From Pseudomonadota bacterium (lineage in GTDB: Bacteria > Pseudomonadota > Alphaproteobacteria > Sphingomonadales > Sphingomonadaceae), in the NCBI GenBank assembly GCA_023392555.1, contig JAEVYW010000231.1, positions 1 to 10,803 of the forward strand: a stretch of DNA of 10,803 bases. Reading direction: 5' to 3'. The notes under the pieces were generated by a model. It was not told the DNA's origin. It did no database searches and worked only from the letters and a program-made list of their open reading frames with translations. Below, piece by piece: positions 1 to 6,176 of the stretch. A program made the position numbers and the translations under genes. How positions within the stretch are numbered: position 1 is the stretch's first letter; each line of letters starts with the position of its first letter.

Positions 1-151
1 AAAGGGTGCAACGGCGATCGAATACGGACTTATCGTCGCCTTGATCGGCGTTGCCGTGGTAGGCGCAATGTCGAAACTCGGCGGCGGCAGCAACGGCATG
101 TGGACACAGATTGCCGACCGCTACGAGGCCGCAGCGGGACCGGCTTCTTAA
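1..151 (+). CDS. Flp/Fap-type pilin, C-terminal part (gene starts before the window)
   Basis: This is the last 49 codons of a small pilin, the major subunit of tight-adherence (Tad) type IVb pili at the cell surface. Reading from base 2 gives KGATAIEYGLIVALIGVAVV, the class hallmark: a glycine, then a mature N-terminus with Glu at +5 and Tyr at +6, then a hydrophobic stretch. In this family the prepilin peptidase (TadV/CpaA) cuts after that glycine, here between bases 7 and 8, and the hydrophobic helix both anchors the subunit and packs the filament core. A short tail of about 25 residues follows before the TAA stop at 149-151, the usual size for Flp pilins. The start codon and the leader of roughly 10-20 residues lie left of the window. 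Tad assembly genes would be expected further left but cannot be seen. It converges on the M48 peptidase gene with only 27 bases between the two stops. Confidence 0.9.
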   Translation, partial: KGATAIEYGLIVALIGVAVVGAMSKLGGGSNGMWTQIADRYEAAAGPAS

Positions 152-178
152 AGCGAAGTCCTATGCCGGTGCCGGCGC

Positions 179-1639
179 CTAACGGCGGCGCGATCCGTAG
201 ACGACCAGCTTGACCTTCTGGCCCGGAACCAGCCGCGCGTTCGCAGCGAGGTTGTTCAGGGCCAGGAACCGGTCGAGCTGAAAACTCCTGTACGCCATCC
301 TGCCGGCGAGCGACTGAACCGTGTCGCCCGGCCTGACCGTGTACACATCGATGATCCGCGGTCGGATCGCCGCAGCCTCCGCCGCCGAAATCTTGCGCAG
401 CGACTGGATCATCGGCGCGAAGGGCTGCATCCCGTATCCGCCGCGCGTCAGCATCACGAAGTGATAGACCGTGTCGCGATCCCACTGATAGGCGACGACA
501 CTGGCGTCGACGGTGCCCGAAGAGGTGTTGGCACGAGCGACCGTCATCGCGGCCGGAAGACCGTTGATCGTGGTGCGCTGGATCGGTCCGACCGCCATCT
601 GTGTCTGGCCGCCGCCCAGTTCCTGAAGCACGCGATAGACATATTGTTCGAGCGTGCCGGTGTAGCGGCCGCCGCTAAACTGCGCCTGCCCGGCTGAACC
701 CTTGATGGACACCGCCGTCGTGCCGTTCTGCATCAGATAGCCGGTGGGAACGGCGAAATAGATTCGCAGGTCCGGATGGGTGAACGTGCGGCCTTCGATG
801 ACACCCTGTTCCGGATCGTCGTCGAAGTAGATGCCCTGGACCTGGGCCAGGAACTGGTCGCGGTTGCGCGTGCCGGTGTTGAGACGCCCCGTCTGCCGCG
901 CTTCCGCAAGCGCGCGCTGGACGCGGTTCTCGCTCAACGGGTGAGTGCTCGCCCATTCCGGCGTTTGCCGGCTGTCCCGGCCCTGGACGCGCGCTTCGAG
1001 CGCAGTGGCGCGGCTGATTGCGCCGAGAACGCCCGCGCCCCCTGCCGGGTCGTAACCGGCGCCGATCAAGTAACGCAGGCCAAGCGTATCAGCCTGATAT
1101 TCCTGATCGCGCGAGAAGCTGAGCGTCGCGAGTTGCGCCCGGGTCTGCGCCGCTTGCGCGATTGCATTGCCGAAGCCGCCACCGACGACACTGCCGAGGA
1201 TCGCGCCAAGCACGCCAAGTACTGACTGTCGCGAGGCAACGGACTCACGCTGCTGGGCGTGATTCGCGGCGACGTGACCGACCTCGTGGCCAAGAGCGAA
1301 GGCGAGCTCGGATTCATTGTCCATCAGCGCCATCAGCTGCCGAGTGACGTAGATGTAACCGCCTGGGGTCGCGAAGGCGTTCTCGACCGCCGAGTTCAGC
1401 AGGGTGAAACGGTAGGCATTGGGAGAAACGCCGGACGGAGCCGCGATGCGCCGCCCGACGGACTCGACGTAGGCAGCCCGCGGGCCCGTCTCCGCGCCTC
1501 CCAGCTCCTGGACGATCTCAGCATGTTCCTGAGTCGATTCACGCACATAGCGCGGGTCGAGTACGCGGCCCTGCGCCGAAACCAGTGCGGGCGTGGCCAC
1601 CATCGAAGCGGCACCGAGGAGCAGGAAAACAGAACGCAT
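179..1639 (-). CDS. Exported M48-family zinc metallopeptidase with C-terminal LysM domain
   Basis: Predicted periplasmic zinc protease of the M48 (BepA/YfgC, LoiP) type; characterised relatives degrade or chaperone outer-membrane proteins that fail to assemble. The 486-residue product begins with a signal peptide (about 1-22, cleavage near VSA-QG). The peptidase domain spans about 30-255, with the zinc motif HEVGH at 118-122 and the third ligand Glu180 in SRDQEYQAD, Asp184 following in the usual ExxxD pattern. Residues about 260-420 form a second region I cannot name. A LysM domain lies at about 432-480 (YTVRPGDTV to VKLVVYG), which should hold the enzyme on peptidoglycan. BepA carries TPR repeats at that end, so the architecture differs and I give no symbol. 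The ATG at 1639 is chosen because it starts a good signal peptide and has GAGAGG five bases upstream. It lies 88 bases downstream of accA, so it may share that transcript or have its own promoter. No catalytic residue is missing. Confidence 0.9.
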   Translation of the reverse strand: MRSVFLLLGAASMVATPALVSAQGRVLDPRYVRESTQEHAEIVQELGGAETGPRAAYVESVGRRIAAPSGVSPNAYRFTLLNSAVENAFATPGGYIYVTRQLMALMDNESELAFALGHEVGHVAANHAQQRESVASRQSVLGVLGAILGSVVGGGFGNAIAQAAQTRAQLATLSFSRDQEYQADTLGLRYLIGAGYDPAGGAGVLGAISRATALEARVQGRDSRQTPEWASTHPLSENRVQRALAEARQTGRLNTGTRNRDQFLAQVQGIYFDDDPEQGVIEGRTFTHPDLRIYFAVPTGYLMQNGTTAVSIKGSAGQAQFSGGRYTGTLEQYVYRVLQELGGGQTQMAVGPIQRTTINGLPAAMTVARANTSSGTVDASVVAYQWDRDTVYHFVMLTRGGYGMQPFAPMIQSLRKISAAEAAAIRPRIIDVYTVRPGDTVQSLAGRMAYRSFQLDRFLALNNLAANARLVPGQKVKLVVYGSRRR

Positions 1640-1644
1640 CTGGA

Positions 1645-1650
1645 CCTCTC
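1645..1650 (-). promoter_or_regulatory. Ribosome binding site of the M48 peptidase gene
   Basis: On the minus strand the sequence GAGAGG precedes the ATG at 1639 with a five-base spacer (TCCAG). It is the clearest Shine-Dalgarno sequence in the window and supports the chosen start, suggesting this gene is translated independently of accA upstream. Confidence 0.65.
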
Positions 1651-1727
1651 GAAAAATTCGCTACGGAGTCGAAACTGACTGTCGCGCTTGAACGAGAGAT
1701 GAAGGTTGGCGGTTCCTGCCGTAGGCC

Positions 1728-2669
1728 TCAGGCCATCGCCAGATATTTGGCCCGGCGCTGCTTGAGCAATTCGTCGCCGCCGAGTGCGGAGCAGCCCTTC
1801 AGCTCCTCGACGATTGCCGTTTTGAGATTGGCTATCGCCCGCTCGGCATCACGATGGGCGCCGCCAAGCGGTTCGGGCACGATGCGGTCGATGACGCCGA
1901 GCGCCAGCTGGTCCTGAGCCGTGATCTTCATCGCCTCCGCCGCGTCCGCAGCCTTGTCGGCCGTGCGCCACAGGATCGAGGCACAGCCTTCGGGAGAAAT
2001 TACCGAATAGATGGCGTGCTCGAACATCAGCACGCGGTTGGCCGCGGCAATCGCGACAGCGCCGCCCGATCCGCCCTCACCGACGATGACGGAGATCACA
2101 GGCACCTTCAGCGACAGGCATTCCTCGGTCGAACGGGCGATGGCCTCCGCCTGTCCACGTTCCTCGGCCTGGACACCGGGAAAAGCGCCCGGAGTGTCGA
2201 CCAGCGATATGACCGGCAGGCCGAAGCGGTCGGCAAGCCGCATCAGGCGGATCGCCTTCCGGTAACCCTCCGGCTTCGCCATCCCAAAATTATGCTTGAG
2301 GCGGGACGCAGTGTCGTCGCCCTTTTCGTGGCCGAGCAGGACGACGCGCTCGCCCTCGATCGTCGCGAGGCCGCCGAGGATGGCGGGGTCATCCGCGAAG
2401 GAGCGGTCGCCGGCAAGCGGGACGAAGTCCTCGGTGAGGCCGGCGACATAATCCTTGAAGTGCGGACGCTCCGGATGGCGGGCGACCTGCGCCTTCTGCC
2501 ACGGAGTCAGCTTCGAATAGGCTTCGCGAAGGAGCTTCGAGGATTTCGCCTCAAGCCGCTCGATCTCCGCGTCGAGGTCCATTTCGCCATTGCTGGCCGT
2601 CTCGCGCAGTTCGGAAACGCGCGTCTCGAGCTCTGCAATCGGCTTCTCGAAATCGAGGTAAGTCTGCAT
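1728..2669 (-). CDS. accA: Acetyl-CoA carboxylase carboxyltransferase, alpha subunit
   Basis: Alpha subunit of the carboxyltransferase half of acetyl-CoA carboxylase. With AccD, encoded elsewhere, it moves the carboxyl group from biotinylated AccB to acetyl-CoA to make malonyl-CoA, the committed step of fatty-acid synthesis in the cytoplasm. The 313 residues match the family's usual 310-320. It starts with the typical [15 protein letters not shown] helix, a charged N-terminal segment to about 52, then [17 protein letters not shown]. The crotonase-fold core shows DTPGAFPG (158-165), the glycine-rich GEGGSGGA (197-204) that forms the oxyanion hole, and [11 protein letters not shown] (225-235). 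As expected for alpha subunits there is no zinc finger; that sits in AccD. The ATG at 2669 gives the standard N-terminus although no Shine-Dalgarno sequence precedes it. The gene follows xerD by 33 bases with no terminator visible, so co-transcription is likely. Confidence 0.97.
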   Translation of the reverse strand: MQTYLDFEKPIAELETRVSELRETASNGEMDLDAEIERLEAKSSKLLREAYSKLTPWQKAQVARHPERPHFKDYVAGLTEDFVPLAGDRSFADDPAILGGLATIEGERVVLLGHEKGDDTASRLKHNFGMAKPEGYRKAIRLMRLADRFGLPVISLVDTPGAFPGVQAEERGQAEAIARSTEECLSLKVPVISVIVGEGGSGGAVAIAAANRVLMFEHAIYSVISPEGCASILWRTADKAADAAEAMKITAQDQLALGVIDRIVPEPLGGAHRDAERAIANLKTAIVEELKGCSALGGDELLKQRRAKYLAMA

Positions 2670-2702
2670 CGCGAGTGCGGGTAGGATGCCGCTTTCGTCA
2701 GG

Positions 2703-3587
2703 TCAACGACGGTCGGCGAGCGGATGGCGCGCATTCACCAGCTGCACGAGCCGAGAACTGTCGACATGGGTGTAGATTTGCGTCGTTGCGATGTCTGCGT
2801 GGCCGAGGAGCGATTGCACCACGCGAAGGTCGGCGCCGCCAGACAGGAGATGCGTCGCGAAAGCATGGCGAAGCACGTGCGGGCTGATACGTTCGGGCGG
2901 AATTCCGGCGTCGGCCGCCATGATCCGCACCAGCTGGTAGAGGCGAATTCGACTGAGGTGCGACTTGCCGCTCGGGAAAAGCCATAGCGACGAGCCTGGC
3001 ACATTCTCGCGCCAGCGCACGACGGCGGCTTCGGCACGACCGGAGATCGGGACCAGGCGCTCCTTGGAGCCCTTGCCTTTCAGGATCAGGAACGGCTGGC
3101 CGACGCGGAGCGCATCGCGCGGAAGGCTGACCAATTCGGTCGCCCGAAGGCCGGAGCCGTACAACAGTTCGAGCAGTGCAAGATTGCGCACGGCCAAAGG
3201 TTCGTCGCTCGCAGCGCGTTCCTCCGCAGCCTCGAACAGGCGGGCGACCTCGCTGGAATCGAGGATCTTGGGAAGCGGCCGCTGAAGCGTGGGTTTGGGC
3301 AAAGCCGCCGACGGATCGTCCTTGCGAACTCCCTCGTCGAACAGGAAGCCATAGAAGCGTCGAAGGGCAGCAGAGCGCCGCGCCACCGTCGAGGGCGCGA
3401 GATCGCTCCACGCCTCGCCCAGCTTTGAAACATCGTCGACCGCGGCCTGGCCGAGCCTGCCATTGAGCGACTCCGCCGCGCGCTCGAGGTCCGTGCGATA
3501 GGCGGTGAGCGTATTACGCGACGCGCCCGCCTCGGCGGCCATCATGTCGAGAAAGCGATCGACCAGAGCGCGGTCGTCGGGCGTCAC
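2703..3587 (-). CDS. xerD: Site-specific tyrosine recombinase XerD
   Basis: Tyrosine recombinase that, with XerC and FtsK, resolves chromosome dimers at dif before division. The 294 residues match Xer length. The N-terminal SAM-like DNA-binding domain covers about 5-90 (ASRNTLTAYRTDL near 22-34) and the catalytic domain about 105-290. All catalytic residues are present: Arg148 (GSGLRATEL), Lys172 (GKGSKER), His237 and Arg240 (HVLRHAFATHLL), His263 (LLGHADIATTQ) and the nucleophile Tyr272 (IYTHV). Arg148 and Lys172 carry the same numbers as I recall for E. coli XerD. XerD is preferred to XerC from overall sequence character and from the accA/aroK setting seen in other alphaproteobacteria, but XerC cannot be fully excluded without a tree. 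The start is GTG at 3587, seven bases after the stop of the gene upstream (TGA-TCCTGGC-GTG), which implies coupled translation. It is not a phage or island integrase: no attachment repeats or cargo genes are nearby. Confidence 0.92.
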   Translation of the reverse strand: MTPDDRALVDRFLDMMAAEAGASRNTLTAYRTDLERAAESLNGRLGQAAVDDVSKLGEAWSDLAPSTVARRSAALRRFYGFLFDEGVRKDDPSAALPKPTLQRPLPKILDSSEVARLFEAAEERAASDEPLAVRNLALLELLYGSGLRATELVSLPRDALRVGQPFLILKGKGSKERLVPISGRAEAAVVRWRENVPGSSLWLFPSGKSHLSRIRLYQLVRIMAADAGIPPERISPHVLRHAFATHLLSGGADLRVVQSLLGHADIATTQIYTHVDSSRLVQLVNARHPLADRR

Positions 3588-3594
3588 GCCAGGA

Positions 3595-5391
3595 TCATAT
3601 CCGGGCGAGCGCCTCCGCCGCCATCATCCGCGCCGTGAAATCCTGCCCCGAACGCTTCAGCGCGAGGATCGCATGATATTGATGCGACGGCGGGATTTCC
3701 TCGAAGGTCTCGGCCTGAAGACCGGTCGCCGACATCACCAGCACCGTGCCCTTTTGGCCGAGGCTCGCGGCGCGATCGATCATGCGGGTCCAGATCGAGC
3801 GGTTGCCTAGGCGAAGTCCGTTCTGATTGCTGAGCTGCCCTGCAGTGTCGGCATCGATGCGGCCAAGGCCGGCAAGCCCGGCAACCAGCATCGCGCTGCG
3901 CTTCTTGCCCTCGCTATTGTCGCGATCGATGAAGGCGTTGATCCTGCGCACCGACAGATCGACGCGCCTGCCGTCCGGCGCGCCGAGCGCGAGCATTGCC
4001 CACGCCGGATCGGCATTTTCGTCATCCATCTGGCTGACGGCATTCGCCCAACGCGCCGCCTGCCGGTCGAAACCGGCGGCGAGCATCGAGGCGATGAGGT
4101 TCGCAGCATCCGACTGGCGGTCGGCGCTTGGCGGGATCAGCGTCGCTGCCCGGCCGAGGAGCGCTCGCGACGCCTCTTGCTGCAGATAGTCGTCGGACGT
4201 CCGCCACAGCCGCCGCATCGCGTCGAGGCGCGTGTCGAGGTCCTTGCCCGCAAATGCCATGCGCACCTGCCATGCCTGCGTCTGCGGGAGCTCGTCGGGA
4301 CCCGTTGCGTCATATATGAGCGAGTGAAGATCGCTCAGCGACTGCCCCGAAAATACGCCGAGGCCTGTCGCGATCTCGGCAGACTTGAGCCGGTCGGTCG
4401 GCGCCAGGAGTGGGGCGGCGGCCTGCCAGGCGCGAAGCTGAAGCGGTGCGTCGTCGATCAGCCGGTCGGGAAACGTCATCCCGGTCGCGGTGGCGAGACC
4501 GTAGCGCCAACTGTCGAGCCGATCGACCGGGTCCCACTGGATGGTTGCGGCACGATTGGTATTCGACCCCGCACCGACCACCTTCTCCGCGAGTTCCAGG
4601 TCGATCCCCTGAACGCGGCCGCGGCGACGGGCACGGTCGATCTTCTCGGATGCGGACTCCGGTTCGCCCGCCAGCGCGTCGCACATGGCGTCGACGAGGG
4701 TGACGATGTTCGGCTCAGCCTCTTCGATGCCGGCCTGGAGGGGGCACAAGGCCGCCGGGTCTGCATTGGCAAGCGCGCTCTGGACCGCGACCTGAAGCAT
4801 CTGGGGCGTGTATTTGTCGGTGTCGACCGCCGACACCAGGGTCCGGGCCGCGTCAGCTTCTCCCATGCGAAGCAGGATGAAGGCGCGTTGTGCCGTCCAG
4901 TCGACGGGGTCGATGTTCCGCGGAGCGGCGACGCGGGCGAGCAGCGCATTGCGCAGGGCGATATGGGCCCAGCGCGATGCGATCGGCGTGTCCATCTGCC
5001 GCATCAGCGAGGCAAGGAACGCTCCGCTGGCCGAACCCCAGGGATCGGGACCGAGGCCCAGGTCGATGGGGTCGAGCCGGCCTGCGATGCGTGGATCGCG
5101 ACGGGCGTAATCGGGATATTCGACCGGCGGCTTCACCTCTTGGACCGGCTCGGCCGCGAGATCGACCAGCCCCGTCGAGCTCTCGCCTACGCTGTCACCA
5201 CCGCGCGGGGTCGCCGAAGGCTCGGGCGAAGGGCGCGGCTGAGTGGGAGTGGTAGGAGTGGGAGTGGGGGCCGGAGCAGGAGCCGCAGCCGGGGGCGGGC
5301 TCGCGGGCGGCGCGGCGTCCTGTGCCAACGCAGGGATAGCGGCCGCAAGCGCGACCGCCGCAACAGTACCGGCGAATCGTTTAGCGCGCAT
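3595..5391 (-). CDS. Exported helical protein of unknown function with Pro/Ala/Thr-rich linker
   Basis: I do not recognise a characterised family. The 598-residue product has a signal peptide (basic start MRAKR, hydrophobic core, cleavage near ALA-QD at 23-24), then a low-complexity linker of Pro, Ala and Thr from about 25 to 60. The remaining ~500 residues look almost wholly alpha-helical, with repeated Ala/Leu-rich helix pairs reminiscent of TPR-like solenoids, though I cannot assign a repeat. There are exactly two cysteines, Cys216 (AALCPLQ) and Cys237 (DAMCDAL), 21 apart, which could form a disulfide in the periplasm. No lipobox, catalytic motif or membrane segment other than the signal is visible. 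The ATG at 5391 overlaps the end of the small membrane gene upstream by 11 bases, so translation is probably coupled, and xerD starts seven bases downstream. A scaffold or envelope-associated role is only a guess; the open frame, codon use and signal peptide make the gene itself secure. Confidence 0.88.
   Translation of the reverse strand: MRAKRFAGTVAAVALAAAIPALAQDAAPPASPPPAAAPAPAPTPTPTTPTQPRPSPEPSATPRGGDSVGESSTGLVDLAAEPVQEVKPPVEYPDYARRDPRIAGRLDPIDLGLGPDPWGSASGAFLASLMRQMDTPIASRWAHIALRNALLARVAAPRNIDPVDWTAQRAFILLRMGEADAARTLVSAVDTDKYTPQMLQVAVQSALANADPAALCPLQAGIEEAEPNIVTLVDAMCDALAGEPESASEKIDRARRRGRVQGIDLELAEKVVGAGSNTNRAATIQWDPVDRLDSWRYGLATATGMTFPDRLIDDAPLQLRAWQAAAPLLAPTDRLKSAEIATGLGVFSGQSLSDLHSLIYDATGPDELPQTQAWQVRMAFAGKDLDTRLDAMRRLWRTSDDYLQQEASRALLGRAATLIPPSADRQSDAANLIASMLAAGFDRQAARWANAVSQMDDENADPAWAMLALGAPDGRRVDLSVRRINAFIDRDNSEGKKRSAMLVAGLAGLGRIDADTAGQLSNQNGLRLGNRSIWTRMIDRAASLGQKGTVLVMSATGLQAETFEEIPPSHQYHAILALKRSGQDFTARMMAAEALARI
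5241..5270 (-). repeat. 15-base imperfect tandem repeat in the proline-rich linker
   Basis: On the plus strand GAGTGGGAGTGGTAG is followed directly by GAGTGGGAGTGGGGG, two 15-base copies differing at two positions. On the coding strand they encode part of the Pro/Thr linker (PTPTPTTPT) of the exported protein. Because 15 is a multiple of three, gain or loss of a copy would keep the frame. Confidence 0.6.
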
Positions 5392-5518
5392 TGGCTGGCG
5401 CGTTGACCTCCACTTCGATCGTGCGCGCGGGCACGTCGGTCGCCCGGCTGCTGAAGAACCACAGCAGCCCCGCGACCAGGACCAGGAGGAGAATCAGGAC
5501 AATCACGGCTCGCGGCAT
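5381..5518 (-). CDS. Small single-pass membrane protein of unknown function
   Basis: A 45-residue protein: MPRAVIVLILLLVLVAGLLW forms a start followed by one strong transmembrane helix (about residues 4-22), then FFSSRA and a polar tail of about 20 residues (VPARTIEVEVNAPANAR), probably periplasmic. The positive residue before the helix and the short tail suggest N-in, C-out topology. Two starts are possible: ATG 5518, used here because GAG lies five bases upstream, or ATG 5530, which adds MRVT. A still longer frame to 5626 would run into aroK and is unlikely. The stop TAA at 5381-5383 lies inside the first codons of the 598-residue exported protein (11-base overlap in another frame), which argues that the pair is translated together and may act together at the inner membrane. 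It is the first gene of the minus-strand block. I know no named function. Confidence 0.7.
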   Translation of the reverse strand: MPRAVIVLILLLVLVAGLLWFFSSRATDVPARTIEVEVNAPANAR

Positions 5519-5557
5519 CGTAACTCGCATTGAATTCGCAGATGGGACCACGGGCTT

Positions 5558-5585
5558 TTGCCGCCCGGCCCGCGCGCTGTATAGC
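5558..5585 (+). promoter_or_regulatory. Putative sigma-70-type promoter of aroK
   Basis: TTGCCG (5558-5563) and TATAGC (5580-5585) each match four of six bases of the TTGACA/TATAAT consensus and are separated by 16 bases. Transcription would begin about seven bases past the -10 box, at or next to the GTG start codon at 5592, so the mRNA would have essentially no leader. This fits the absence of any Shine-Dalgarno sequence before aroK. On the opposite strand the same bases read TATACA (5583-5578), a possible -10 box for the minus-strand block with no convincing -35, so a shared bidirectional promoter is conceivable. Confidence 0.45.
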
Positions 5586-5591
5586 CCCGCT

Positions 5592-6176
5592 GTGCGAAAC
5601 CTTGTTGAGCGCCTTGACCGTCCCATCGTCCTCGTCGGGCTAATGGGCGCTGGGAAGTCGACCGTCGGGCGAAGGCTCGCGCGGCGGCTGGACCTGCCGT
5701 TTATCGATACCGACGCGGCGATCGAGGATGCGGCCGGCTATACTCCGACGGAGGTGTTCGAGCGCTTCGGCGAAGCAGATTTCCGCGATGGTGAACGGCG
5801 GCTTGTGGCCCGGCTGGTGGACGACCAGGTCCGAGTGATTGCAACCGGCGGCGAGGTCTTCATCGACCCGCGAACGCGCAAGCTTCTGAACGAGCGCGCC
5901 ATCACGGTCTGGCTGGATGCGCCGGTTGATCTGCTCGCCGGACGCACGACCCGCCTGCATACCCGCCCATTGCTACGCAACGTCGACGATCGAAAGACGA
6001 CGCTGGAGCAACTGGAGGCCGAACGCCGGCACATGTACGCCGAAGCGCACGTCCACGTGAAAAGCGGCAACGGCGCTCATAGCAACGTCGTGGAATCGAT
6101 CGTCGAAGCCCTGAAAAAGCATCTGGACGGCGGCCGGGGGTCTCAGCCGCCCGAATTTCCGCGGGCCAACGCCTAG
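5592..6176 (+). CDS. aroK: Shikimate kinase
   Basis: Cytoplasmic shikimate kinase, which phosphorylates shikimate at the 3-hydroxyl with ATP on the way to chorismate. With the GTG start at 5592 the protein has 194 residues, slightly long for the family (about 170-200). Visible motifs: P-loop GLMGAGKST (16-24), DTD (39-41) for magnesium and shikimate, Phe64-Arg65 in GEADFRDGE, lid arginine Arg125 in TRPLL, and a C-terminal arginine in ERRHMYAEA (145-146). The usual GGG of the shikimate-binding strand reads GGE (86-88), which is odd. Positions 181-194 form a polar, proline-containing tail. The frame is open back to 5391 with an ATG there, but that stretch lies over the opposing small membrane gene and lacks kinase homology; GTG 5592 is the start nearest the conserved LDRPIVLVG. 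No aroB follows; the next gene is on the other strand and the two stops share CTAG. In many relatives aroB lies directly downstream. Confidence 0.93.
   Translation: MRNLVERLDRPIVLVGLMGAGKSTVGRRLARRLDLPFIDTDAAIEDAAGYTPTEVFERFGEADFRDGERRLVARLVDDQVRVIATGGEVFIDPRTRKLLNERAITVWLDAPVDLLAGRTTRLHTRPLLRNVDDRKTTLEQLEAERRHMYAEAHVHVKSGNGAHSNVVESIVEALKKHLDGGRGSQPPEFPRANA

Noticed and set aside
175..191. Inverted repeat GCGCC/GGCGC between the pilin and the M48 gene as a terminator
   Set aside because: The stem has only five base pairs, overlaps the peptidase stop codon and has no T-run on either side.
1854..2684. A 276-codon plus-strand open frame
   Set aside because: Antisense to accA, which is unmistakable.
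2703..3587. Tyrosine recombinase as the integrase of a mobile island
   Set aside because: Length, catalytic spacing and linkage to accA fit the housekeeping XerD; there are no direct repeats, tRNA or cargo genes nearby.
4177..5406. A 409-codon plus-strand open frame
   Set aside because: Antisense to the exported helical protein, whose frame has a proper signal peptide and couples to both neighbours. The plus-strand product is Arg/Gly-rich with no recognisable domain.
5391..5591. Upstream ATG start for shikimate kinase
   Set aside because: It would add 67 residues with no kinase similarity, running across the small membrane gene and the divergent promoter region.
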